A stretch of DNA of 64,000 nucleotides from Botrimarina mediterranea (GTDB taxonomy: Bacteria > Planctomycetota > Planctomycetia > Pirellulales > Lacipirellulaceae): NCBI RefSeq assembly GCF_007753265.1, contig NZ_CP036349.1:830363-894362 (forward strand). Reading direction: 5' to 3'. Both the position numbers and the translations under genes were made by a program. Shown here in pieces: positions 1 through 9,200 of the stretch (the stretch's first letter is position 1; the number at the start of each line of letters is the position of its first letter). The notes beneath the pieces are model-generated. The model did not search any database and had not been told where the DNA came from. It was given only the letters and a program-made list of their open reading frames with translations.

Positions 1-6
1 TTGCTG

Positions 7-1509
7 CTATAAAGAACTCGTCGCAACATGGTCGGCCCTCCGAGACTGATCGTGTGCTTGTGCCAATGAAGGGTCGCCGATGAGTTCGAGCAGGGCGTCG
101 ACCTCCAGCGGTTTGCTGAGGTAATAGCCCTGGATCTGGGTGCAGCCGGCGTCGCGCACCGCATTGAGTTCTTCGATGGTCTCGACGCCCTCGGCCGTGG
201 TCGAGACGTCGAGGCTGACCCCGAGCGCCGCGATCATCTTCACGAGCGCTTGCCCCTCGGGATTCGCCTGCGCGCCACTGACGAACGAGCGGTCGATCTT
301 GATCTTGTCGAACGGGAAACGCCGCAGGTAGTTGATCGACGAATAGCCGGTGCCGAAGTCGTCCAGCGCGATCGTGACGCCCTGCGAGCGGACCTCTTGG
401 AGCATCGCCAGGGCGAGGTCGCCGTTGGAGAGCAGCACACTCTCGGTGATCTCGAGCTCGAGGCGTGAGGGCGACAGTCCGCTCTCTTGCAGCGCGGACT
501 GCACGACGCCGACGAAGTCGCGCGACTTGAGCTGCAGTGGCGAGACGTTCACCGCGACACGGAGTGGTTCCGACCACGAGGCGGCGTCGAGACACGCGCG
601 ATGCAGCGCCCATTGGCCGATCGCCCCGATCAGGCCGGCTTCTTCGGCGACCGGGATGAAGTCGGCCGGAGAGACACGCCCCAACTTGGGATGACGCCAG
701 CGGATCAACGCTTCAACGGCAATGATCCGCCCCGTCTCGATCTGGAGAACGGGCTGGTAGAGCAATTGAAACTCGTCACGCACCAGCGCCCGGCGTAGGT
801 CCTTTTCGAGCTCGCGGCGTGAGTCGATGACGGCAAGCATCGTCGGCTCGAAGTATCGCACCACATTCCCGCCGTCTCGCCGGGCGTGCTGCGCCGCGAG
901 CTGTGAGTAGCGGGTCAGTTGAGTTGCTTCCGAGGCGTCGTATGGCGAAAGCGCGACGCCGACGCTGACGCCCAGGTGGATCACCTGCGAATCGATCAAG
1001 TAGGGCTCGGTTAACGAGCTGATGATGCGGCGGGCAAGACCGCGCGAACCGCTGGGCTGCGGCCCGCTGTATTGGAAAACGCCAAACTCGTCGCCGCTGA
1101 GCCGCCCGACTAGCTCGCCGCGGTCGGCCAGCGCCGTGAGCCGTTTCGCCACTTGGGCCAAGACCCGGTCACCGACTTCGAGACCGAATGCCTCATTGAC
1201 GGCGCGGAACGCGTTGAGTCCGAGCGTGAGCAGTCCGCACTCGGTCTCGGTCATCGAATTCGCGTGGACGAGCTCGTTGAACTCGTTGCGGTTGACGAGC
1301 CCCGTTAAAGAATCGACGCCGTGCGTCGCGCCGGAGCTAGGGATGACGCCCGACGGGGACGGAGTTATCGCAGCGAAATCTGCAGGCATCGACAAAGGCG
1401 GTCGCAAGCGGAGAGTTGTGCAGGGGGCGAATGACGACACGCTTTCGCCGCACAAGCTTAGTTCCGCCCGCGGCGGAAGCCTCTGAGAATCGGCAACCCG
1501 CAAGGCCAT
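7..1509 (-). CDS. GGDEF/EAL protein, probable c-di-GMP phosphodiesterase with degenerate GGDEF
   Basis: A 500-residue cytoplasmic-looking protein with a GGDEF domain (about 65-215) followed by an EAL domain (about 240-490). The EAL half keeps the expected motifs: VEALIRW near 265, NVSP, ELEITES, DDFGTGYSS, KIDRSF, AEGVET and QGYYLSKP, so c-di-GMP hydrolysis is likely. The GGDEF half has SGDEF (138-142), and the metal-ligand stretch that normally reads like DLDRFK is GLNAFR, so both usual Asp residues are missing and cyclase activity is unlikely; it may bind GTP or act structurally. No membrane segment or sensor domain is visible. The first 40 residues are poorly conserved in character; an ATG at residue 41 (base 1389) is an alternative start. 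Confidence 0.88.
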   Translation of the reverse strand: MALRVADSQRLPPRAELSLCGESVSSFAPCTTLRLRPPLSMPADFAAITPSPSGVIPSSGATHGVDSLTGLVNRNEFNELVHANSMTETECGLLTLGLNAFRAVNEAFGLEVGDRVLAQVAKRLTALADRGELVGRLSGDEFGVFQYSGPQPSGSRGLARRIISSLTEPYLIDSQVIHLGVSVGVALSPYDASEATQLTRYSQLAAQHARRDGGNVVRYFEPTMLAVIDSRRELEKDLRRALVRDEFQLLYQPVLQIETGRIIAVEALIRWRHPKLGRVSPADFIPVAEEAGLIGAIGQWALHRACLDAASWSEPLRVAVNVSPLQLKSRDFVGVVQSALQESGLSPSRLELEITESVLLSNGDLALAMLQEVRSQGVTIALDDFGTGYSSINYLRRFPFDKIKIDRSFVSGAQANPEGQALVKMIAALGVSLDVSTTAEGVETIEELNAVRDAGCTQIQGYYLSKPLEVDALLELIGDPSLAQAHDQSRRADHVATSSL

Positions 1510-1612
1510 TCAACGGGGGCGACTCTGATGGGAGCGACCCCGCCGCTACCGCCGATCGTTCCCGCCACGCGGTGTGCCCGCTCTCGTTAGGCGGACCGTG
1601 TTGCCGGGGTCA

Positions 1613-1637
1613 CCCGCGGCTAGCGCCGTCGGCTCAC
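1613..1637. repeat. 25-base GC-rich repeat, copy 1
   Basis: The sequence reads cccgcggctagcgccg then tcggctcac. It matches 1949-1973 at 24 of 25 positions. It has a palindromic core (GCTAGC). Read on the minus strand it encodes V-S-R-R-R-stop, the same residues that end the PEP-CTERM protein at copy 2. Similar strings occur, from memory, in intergenic DNA of other Pirellulales; this was not checked. Confidence 0.7.
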
Positions 1638-1718
1638 TTTTTTAGCCTCATGCTACCCCGTCGGCTGCCAGCTCCGGCGGGACTGGAAAACAAGGGGTTT
1701 TCTGGGATGTCCTCTGTG

Positions 1719-1735
1719 GGCCCCAAAAAGGGGCC
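1719..1735. terminator. Short GC hairpin, possible terminator
   Basis: GGCCCC, five A residues, then GGGGCC form a 6-bp perfect stem, with TTT just after on the plus strand. It lies between two minus-strand genes, so a role in ending transcription from the gene at 1956 is possible, but the U-tract is weak in that direction. Confidence 0.3.
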
Positions 1736-1948
1736 TTTAGCGGGTTTTCTCGGCGAGGTGGGCAAGCAGTCGAGGGGAGGCGCAAGGCGAGCCAGAAGGG
1801 CCCGTTTTGGCGATCTGAACGCATGTCCATGGCGACCGCCTCGGTCGGTCGCCGTCAGAGCGCGATTCGGGGACTTCGGCGCGCGGGCGACAGCACGGTT
1901 GGCCGGACCGCCAAACTCCCCTCAACCCCTGGCCCCTCGCTTACGCCG

Positions 1949-1973
1949 CCCGCGGCTAGCGCCGACGGCTCAC
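1949..1973. repeat. 25-base GC-rich repeat, copy 2, overlapping a PEP-CTERM stop codon
   Basis: Second copy of the repeat at 1613-1637 (one mismatch). It supplies the last codons (V-S-R-R-R) and the TAG stop of the FG-GAP/PEP-CTERM gene on the minus strand and extends into the spacer. The repeat and the Arg-rich tail of the protein are therefore the same DNA. Confidence 0.7.
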
Positions 1974-3830
1974 GGCGAACGCGGCTGCGATAAGCGCGGT
2001 GAGCGTCAGCGTTGTGGGTTCCGGGACCGTGACGGCGCTTGGCGGCGACGCGCCGTAGTTGTCGCGCCAGAGTTGGTGCTGCGCGGCGCCGATGACGCCG
2101 CCGGCGGTGTCGTTGGGCAGTGAGCCTGCCGGGCCGCCCTGGTGGTCTCGCCAGACAGTGTAGTCGGCCGCATCGACGAAGCCGTCGTTGTTGAAGTCGC
2201 CCGGCGTCGCGGTCGCGGATTCGATGACTCGCAGCGTCTGATTGACCGGCACGTCGTAGAGTCGCTGAACGATCCCGCTGGGCCACTCGATGGTCACCAA
2301 GTCGACCGGATCGGCGGACGTCCCCAGGCCGAAGTGGGCCGTCCGTTCGTTCTGGCTCACGAAGCTGCTGCCGCCATCGATCTCCCAAACCATACGCCGG
2401 CCCGGGTCGGTAAGATCGGGAGTGACGGTGATCCAAGCGCCGATGCCGTCGCGGTTGGAGACGACGCCTTGGGTCTCGATGCGGAGGTAGTGGTCGGCGT
2501 CGTCGCCGCCTTCGTTGCGGTAGAGGATCGGCGCGGCGCCGTGGTTGACGACGAGCAGGTCGAGGCGTCCGTCGGCGTCGTAGTCGAGGTGCACGAGGCC
2601 GCGGCCCTGCAGCGTGTCGGTGACGCCCGACGCGACCGAGACGTCCTGGTACACGCCGCCGGTGTTCTCCCAGAGATAGGTGCGGTCGTTTGACCAGCCG
2701 GCGCCGTTGTACCCGTTGGTGGCGGCGAGGTCGGCGTCGCCGTCGTTGTCGTAGTCGAAGAAGGTCGTGCCCCACGACCAGCGCGAATCGCGGACGCCGG
2801 CGGCCTGGGTGACGTCGGTGAACTGGCGATCGCCGTCGTTGCGGTAGAGGCGATTGAAACCGCCGAAGGGGCCGGGGTGCTGCGGGTCGTTGGTGATGTT
2901 GGTGATGAACCAGTCGAGGTCGCCGTCGCTGTCGTAGTCGCCGAAGGTGCTGCCCATGCCATTGAGGTCGGTGCCGACACCCGCGGCGAGGGTGCCGTCG
3001 GTGAAGGTCCCGTCGCCGTTGTTCCAGAAGAGCTGGCTGGTGTGGAAGTCGGCGGCGAAGGTGAGGTCGGCGTGGCCGTCGCGATCGAGGTCGACGAATC
3101 GCGGGACGAAGCGGTAGGTGTGGTCGCCGCGGTAGACGTTGACGCCCGCCGCGGCGGTGACGTCCTCGAAGCCACCGGGTTGAGCGGCGCCGAGGTTTCG
3201 GAGGAGCCGCGACTGGGAGTCCGCGACCGTGTTGCCCCAGTCACCGGTGGCGAGGTCGAGATAGCCATCGCCGTCGTAATCGCCGAAGCTCGCGCCCTGA
3301 CCGCTGCGGGTGACGGCGCTGGCGAGAGCGGCGGGGTGATTGACGCCGGCGTCGGTGAAGTAGCCCGAGCCGTCGTTGAGATAGAGGTAGTTGCGGGTGT
3401 AACCGACCGTCGTCATGTAGAGGTCGAGGTCGCCGTCGTTATCGACATCGCCCGAGACAACCCCGTTGGTGTAGGTAGGGAAGCGGAAGCCGGCCGTCGA
3501 GCTGCGGGCCTCGAACGTCCCGTCGCCCCGGTTGCGGTAGAGGATGTCGTTGTCGTTCAGGCGAGTGAAGACGAGATCGACTCGGCCGTCCCCGTCGAAG
3601 TCGCCGGCGGCGACGCCGCCCGAGTAAAACGCCGCGCCGGGAAGGCCCTGAATCAATTCCGGGATGGTCTGGGTGTGGTTGATGCCAGCCGCGGCGGTGA
3701 CGTCGGTGAAAGTGACGGCGCTGGCTGTCGCCGACGCAACGAGCCCGACGACGCACGCCGAGATTCGAACGGCGCGGGACGCCGCGCTTCCCCTTCGCAG
3801 CCGGCAGCGATGGCAGAAGATGGCGTTCAC
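1956..3830 (-). CDS. FG-GAP/VCBS repeat protein with ASPIC/UnbV domain, dockerin and PEP-CTERM tail
   Basis: A secreted 624-residue protein. After an N-terminal export segment (about 20-40) come many FG-GAP/VCBS repeats of the form GDYDGDG or DYDNDGD, each a Ca-binding loop of a beta-propeller. An ASPIC/UnbV domain follows (IEWPSG-I near 515), then a type I dockerin-like segment (GDFNNDG...AADYTVWRD) and a PEP-CTERM tail (VPEPTT, hydrophobic stretch, SRRR). The second dockerin half (GAAQHQLWRDNYG) lacks the usual Asp ligands, so only one Ca loop looks intact. The start is a GTG inside a GTGA overlap with the upstream haloperoxidase gene, implying translational coupling. Domain set resembles CRTAC1/UnbV proteins; substrate unknown. 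Confidence 0.85.
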   Translation of the reverse strand: MNAIFCHRCRLRRGSAASRAVRISACVVGLVASATASAVTFTDVTAAAGINHTQTIPELIQGLPGAAFYSGGVAAGDFDGDGRVDLVFTRLNDNDILYRNRGDGTFEARSSTAGFRFPTYTNGVVSGDVDNDGDLDLYMTTVGYTRNYLYLNDGSGYFTDAGVNHPAALASAVTRSGQGASFGDYDGDGYLDLATGDWGNTVADSQSRLLRNLGAAQPGGFEDVTAAAGVNVYRGDHTYRFVPRFVDLDRDGHADLTFAADFHTSQLFWNNGDGTFTDGTLAAGVGTDLNGMGSTFGDYDSDGDLDWFITNITNDPQHPGPFGGFNRLYRNDGDRQFTDVTQAAGVRDSRWSWGTTFFDYDNDGDADLAATNGYNGAGWSNDRTYLWENTGGVYQDVSVASGVTDTLQGRGLVHLDYDADGRLDLLVVNHGAAPILYRNEGGDDADHYLRIETQGVVSNRDGIGAWITVTPDLTDPGRRMVWEIDGGSSFVSQNERTAHFGLGTSADPVDLVTIEWPSGIVQRLYDVPVNQTLRVIESATATPGDFNNDGFVDAADYTVWRDHQGGPAGSLPNDTAGGVIGAAQHQLWRDNYGASPPSAVTVPEPTTLTLTALIAAAFAVSRRR

Positions 3831-5770
3831 CTCCGGGTCGTTCCGCAGCAGGTAAGGGTGGCCAGCACCAGGAGCACCGCGCTCGTTGGCTCGGGCGTCG
3901 GAGAGACCCCGAAGTAGTCCAAGGAACGCCGCCAGACCGCTTCGCCGACCAGCTGGCCGATACGCCGTCCAGAGAAATCGTCTTGCGGCGGGTGGATGCC
4001 GCCCCAGACGCGCGATTCGGCCGCGAGATCGGCCGCGTCATAGTACGAGGCGAACTGGATCGAGAGCGGCCCGGTGGGACCATACTCGAACCCCAGGCCG
4101 TCACCCATCGAGATTGGGTACTCGAACAATCCGCCGGGGACATAGGGCGAGCCGGTCAAGGAAGTCATGATCTCGGCGCCCACGCGGCTGAAGGTGGAGT
4201 GGCCCGAGACATAGCCCGGGAAGGGCGGCGTCACGAAGCTGGTGAGCTGATAAGGGAGCCATTCGGCGGCGAGGACCCAATCGACGCCACTGATCTGCGC
4301 GGGGTCTTCGAAGGGCGCGACGCCTTCGATCGGGCCGCGCCAGGCGCGGATCGCGATCTCGCCTTCGTGACCTGCGAGGCCCTCGTGTCGCTGACCGGCC
4401 GCGGTTGTCTCTGGCGTGACGACCTCGACTAGGCCCGGTTCCAACGGTAGGCCGTCCTGGTGATAGGAGGGCCCGGCGGGATCGGACGATTGCCCGAGTT
4501 GTCCCATGTGGCGGATGAAGGAGATGGGGCGAGACGAATCGTAGTGGCCCTTGTGATTCCACGCCGCGATTGCGGCGTCGTGCAGCCCGCCATTAAGGGC
4601 GAACATGCTTTTGACGTCCCACTCGAGGTCGCTGAGGACCGGGCCGGAGCCGGCGATTCGCTTGGCGATCCCGAGCGACTCCATCGCGTCGGTGACGTCG
4701 TTGCGGATCTCATTCCAGTGGCCCGGAGGCGCCGTTGAATGGGGCCCGTCGGCCCAGAATTCCGCCATCAGTCGCGTGTAGTCGCCGCGGGGGACGAGCT
4801 GAGGCTCGTAGGGCTGTCCCGTCACCGGATTGGCGGCGTACCCGGTTTGCTCGTAGCTCTCGGTGAACGGCGCGTCAAAGGCGTTGCCTCGCGACGCGGG
4901 GGAGATGTCGATCATCACGCCGTCGCGTGGGTCGAGGTGCGATGAGTAGCGGATCATGGTCAGGGCGCCGACTTTGAACGCCCCGTCGCCGAGGCCCCCT
5001 AGCTGTGGAGGCGCGCCTTGGTCGAAGTAAACGCCACTCGGGCCGCGGTCGGTGGGCGACAGCGCGAACGGTGTGACGTCCCCCCAGTAAGGCGTCAGGC
5101 TGGTCTGCGTTGATGGCAGGATCGTGTTTCCGAACTGGTCGATGCGGTCGCCCCGGAAGTTGAGCGGCTGCCAACGATTGGGGTCGTTCATCGTCACACC
5201 GGCGTCTTCGACGGTCAGCGGCGGGTTGACCGGTAGATACAAGCCGGCGGGATTCCCGTACCGGTTTGCTTCGTTGGCGCCGTCGCCAAGCCCCTGCTCG
5301 ATCACTGATAGCGCGATTCGATTGCCAACGGCCGCCGGCGTGTCGCCGATGAGGGAGAAGTTGTCGGGGTCGTAGCCGAGGGCCGTCATCTGGTCACGCA
5401 GGTGCACCACCGTGGCGGATCGGCCGGGGCCAACGCCTCCGGGCCCGGTGACAAACCGGTGCAGCAAGACGTTGTACGCCGCGTAGCTGATGGCCTCGTT
5501 GCGGGCCGCTTCGACATCCGACGCCGACGCATTCTCTTGAGCGAGGTACGGCAACGCCTTCGGGTCGTACGCCGACCAGGCGTCGTACATGGCGGCCGAG
5601 ACGTGGAACAGGTTTCGAGCGTGAACCGTCGGCCGGGCTGTATCGATGCTGATCGCGTGCAACAGCTGCTCGTTCCATGTGCGGGCGACGCTGGGGGCGG
5701 CAAGGACGGCGCGCCCCTGCACGGCTGCATACACTAGAACGCCAAACAGAGCGCAGCGGAGGAGGCGCAT
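3827..5770 (-). CDS. Secreted vanadium-dependent haloperoxidase / PAP2-type phosphatase with PEP-CTERM tail
   Basis: A 647-residue secreted enzyme of the vanadium haloperoxidase/acid phosphatase superfamily. The complete vanadate/phosphate-binding signature is present in order: K407-x6-R414-P415, SGH at 522-524, and R587-x5-H593-x3-D597, so the active site should be competent. Such enzymes oxidise halides with hydrogen peroxide or hydrolyse phosphate esters; the sequence alone does not decide which. A signal peptide covers about residues 1-25. The C-terminus has TPEPTS, a hydrophobic stretch and a terminal RR, a short PEP-CTERM signal. Its TGA overlaps the GTG of the FG-GAP gene by four bases, so the two are almost certainly co-translated. 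ATG start at 5770 has no clear Shine-Dalgarno site. Confidence 0.88.
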   Translation of the reverse strand: MRLLRCALFGVLVYAAVQGRAVLAAPSVARTWNEQLLHAISIDTARPTVHARNLFHVSAAMYDAWSAYDPKALPYLAQENASASDVEAARNEAISYAAYNVLLHRFVTGPGGVGPGRSATVVHLRDQMTALGYDPDNFSLIGDTPAAVGNRIALSVIEQGLGDGANEANRYGNPAGLYLPVNPPLTVEDAGVTMNDPNRWQPLNFRGDRIDQFGNTILPSTQTSLTPYWGDVTPFALSPTDRGPSGVYFDQGAPPQLGGLGDGAFKVGALTMIRYSSHLDPRDGVMIDISPASRGNAFDAPFTESYEQTGYAANPVTGQPYEPQLVPRGDYTRLMAEFWADGPHSTAPPGHWNEIRNDVTDAMESLGIAKRIAGSGPVLSDLEWDVKSMFALNGGLHDAAIAAWNHKGHYDSSRPISFIRHMGQLGQSSDPAGPSYHQDGLPLEPGLVEVVTPETTAAGQRHEGLAGHEGEIAIRAWRGPIEGVAPFEDPAQISGVDWVLAAEWLPYQLTSFVTPPFPGYVSGHSTFSRVGAEIMTSLTGSPYVPGGLFEYPISMGDGLGFEYGPTGPLSIQFASYYDAADLAAESRVWGGIHPPQDDFSGRRIGQLVGEAVWRRSLDYFGVSPTPEPTSAVLLVLATLTCCGTTRR

Positions 5771-6242
5771 CGTCAGAGGCGGTGAAAGCCGCGCTACTCA
5801 AGTTGCTGGGAACGCACGGAAAAGACCAGCGGCGCCGACGAGGCGACTCCCACGAAGCACCGCACCGACTACGAAGCAACGAACCCCGGACTGACGACGT
5901 TCCCCCGAGCGGGGACGCCCAAATAGCCAAACGAGCAGACAAGATAAGAAGTTGCCCACTACTCTAGATCGAACGCCGCGACCCTTCAAGCAAAAGGGGC
6001 CCCGCCCTTGGGCGTCCGAGCCGACCGGCCGACTCTGGTGCGGAATGTCAGCGCGCCAGCCCGATAGAAATGGGCTTTCCCCTCGTTCATGGCTTAGATC
6101 ACGGCGGCGCCGGACATCTTACTGATGGCCCTTCGTGCCGTCGGGGCTCTCGTGGACAATCGCCCCTCAGGCGGGTCCTCGTCCTTGTACGACGAGGCAA
6201 TGACCGCTCCCGCTAAGCCACTCTTCACGATATCCCAGCTCA
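5771..6242. other. Divergent intergenic region, no gene seen
   Basis: About 470 bases between the divergent haloperoxidase and rhamnosidase genes. Open frames here overlap gene starts and do not resemble proteins. It should hold promoters for both directions, but no confident -35/-10 pair or operator could be picked out. Confidence 0.5.
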
Positions 6243-9200
6243 ATGGATCGACTCTTCTTCCTGGCCCGGTTCGGAACCGTGCTCCTTGCCGGCCTTCTGA
6301 CCGCGAAAAATGGTGGCGCGGAGACAGCGCTTGTCGAAGCCCTCCCCGGAGCGCCCATCCGGCCCGAGCTGGCGCCCTCGCTGACGCCGGTCGTCGCGCT
6401 CGAAGCGGGGTGGGGGAATCCCCCGACGATGGCCCGCACCCGCTGCTGGTGGTGGTGGCTCAACGGCAACGTCACCCGGGCAAGCATCACCCGCGACCTG
6501 GAGGAGATGAAACGCCAGGGGCTCGGCGGGGCGAACATCATCGACGCCGGCGGAGCCGAACAGCGCGGCAACCACCAAGTCCCGCACGGGCCCGACTTCG
6601 GCTCGCCGGAGTGGCGCGAGCTGTTCGTCCACGCGCTGCGCGAAGCGGACCGGCTCGGTCTCGAGCTAGGGTTCAACATCCAGAGCGGCTGGAACCTGGG
6701 CGGCCCACGGGTGCCGGCCGAGGACGCGGCTAAAAAGCTGACGTGGTCGGAGGTCACCGTCCGAGGCGGCGCCAAGCAATCGATCTCGCTCGCGCAGCCG
6801 GCTGCCGTCGGCGGCTACTACCGCGACGTGGCGGTGCTCGCCTTGCCCATCGCGACCGAACGCGCGGACCAGCTGGCGATCGCCGTGAAAGTCGACTCTG
6901 CCCAGCCGGGGCACGCCGCGTCGATGATCCTCGATGGGAACCCCGAGACCTTCTGGGTGTCCGGCAGCTACGAACGCGGCGAAGGGCCGCATGTATCGCA
7001 GCCGCACCGGGTCGAGTTCGACTTCGCGGCGCCGACAGAGGTCTCACGGGTGGTGATCCATCCCCGCGACGGCTACGGGCCGAAGCGCGGCTGGCTGCAA
7101 GCGAGCGATAGGCCGCGGCATTGGCGGCTGGTGAGCCAGTGGCGTGCCGAGTCAGGCGACAAGCCGGTCGTCATCGATTTCGAACCGACGGCCGCCCGGC
7201 GGTTGCGGTTGATCATAGCCGAGGCGTTCGACCCACGCAGCCCCGCGGCGCCGCGCAACGTGCAGGTGGCGGAGGTCGAGTTCTTCAACGGCGACAAGGC
7301 GCTCCACCGTGCGAACTCGGGCCTCGCGCGCATCGAGAACTTCCGCCAGAAGGCGTACCACGATTACCCCGGCGCTTTCACGGCGACCAAGGCGGACCAC
7401 CTGCTGCGCGTCGGTGAAGGGGACCCGGCCGAGCGGACCGTCGCGCTCGACGAAGCGATCAACCTCACGGACCGACTCGACTCAGTCGGCGAGCTCGACT
7501 GGGAGGCGCCGCCGGGGCTCTGGGCCGTGGTGCGGATGGGCTACACGCTCGCTGGGTCGCGGGTCTCGACGCACAGCGAGGGCTGGGACGGCTGGGCCAT
7601 CGACTACCTCGACCGCGACGCCTTCGTCGCTTACTGGGACGACGTGATCGAGCCCCTGCTCGAAGCGGCCGGTCCGAGCGTCGGCAATTCACTGCGCTAC
7701 CTGCACACCGACAGTTGGGAACTGGGCCCGGTGAACTGGACGCCGCGGCTGGAGGCCGAGTTCACGAAGCGACGCGGCTACGACCCGCGGCCCTACTTGC
7801 CAGCGCTGGCGGGCTATGTCGTCGGCGACCGCGAGACTTCGAATCGCTTCCTCAACGACTTCCGGCGGACGCTGGCCGACCTGATTGCCGCCGGCAAGTA
7901 CGCGACGTTCCGAGAGTTCGCCCACGCCAAGGGGCTCGGCGTCCACCCCGAGTCGGGCGGCCCGCACGCCGCGCCGATCGACGCGTTGCAGTGCCTGGGG
8001 CGTAACGACATCGCGATGGGCGAGTTCTGGGCGCGCTCGCGCACACACCGGGTGAACGATTACGAACGGCTGTTCGTGATGCAGTCGGCGTCGGCGGCGC
8101 ACACCTATGGCCGGCGCGTGGTGCTCGCCGAGGCGTTCACCTCGATCGGCCCGCAGTGGGAAGAGTCGCCCGCGGTGCTCAAGCCGGTCTTCGACCGTGT
8201 CGCTTGCGAGGGATTGAACCTCGTGATGCTGCACACGTTCGCCGCGTCGCCAGAAGAGGCGGGGCTGCCCGGTCAAGCTTACTTCGCCGGCACGCACGTC
8301 AACCCGAACGTCACTTGGTGGGACAAGGCGGACGCCTTCTTCGGTTACCTCAACCGCTGCCAGTTCCTCTTGCAGCAGGGCCTGCCGGTCGCCGATGTGC
8401 TGCACTTCTATGGCGAGAACGTCCCGGGCTTTGTGCGGCTGAAGAACGACTTCCCCGCCGGCGACGTCACCGGCTTCGGCTACGACGTGATCAACGCCGA
8501 GGCGCTCGTGGGCCGCGTGTCGGTCGCTGATGGCAGGCTTGTGCTGCCCGAGGGAACGTCGTACCGCGTCCTATCGCTCCCGCCGGGAGGGACCTACGGG
8601 CTTGCGGCGCTGCGGAAGATCGCCGAACTCGCCGACGCCGGCGCAACCATCGCCGGCCCACGGCCCGAAGCGGCGATCGGGCTGCTGAGCGAAGTGGACC
8701 AGCGTGAGTTCGATCGCCTCGTCGCGAAGCTGTGGGACGACACGGGAGCGGTCAGCGACACGACGCCGCGCGAGGTGCTCGCGGAAACGCCCGCCGACTT
8801 CGACTTCACGCTCGCCGACGGCGCGGCGAAGGCCGATGAGCGTGGCGACCCGGTGCTCGATTACTTCCATCGCCGCACGGACGGCGCCGAGGTCTACTTC
8901 CTCGCCAATCGGACGGCCGAGTCCGTGACGGCGGAGTGTGAGTTCCGCGTCGCCGACGCCGCGCCCGCGATTTGGGACCCGGTGACCGGTGACAGGGCGG
9001 CGGCAAAGTCGTACGCGATCGGCGAGCAAACAACCCGCGTGCCGCTGACGCTGGCGCCGGAGCAAGCGTTGTTCGTTGTCTTCCAGGGCGACCGCGCTGA
9101 GACGCTATCGCGCAACGACGGCCCGAACCTGCCGGTTGCCGAGTTGGCGGAGGAGCTAACCATGCCGTGGTCGATTCAATTCGACGCCAAGCGAGGCGGC

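Larger units (their letters stand above)
1510..1955. other. Intergenic region with repeat copies, no gene seen
   Basis: About 450 bases between the EAL gene and the end of the FG-GAP gene. Several frames stay open because of GC content, but none has a convincing start or a recognisable product. It contains a 25-base repeat copy (1613-1637), a short GC hairpin with an A5 loop (1719-1735), and the start of a second repeat copy that runs into the neighbouring gene's stop codon. Confidence 0.6.

Noticed and set aside
2877-3917. A 346-codon plus-strand frame over the FG-GAP gene
   Set aside because: Low-complexity Val/Glu/Ala/Asp sequence mirrors the repeated Asp/Gly codons of the real gene; no start signal.
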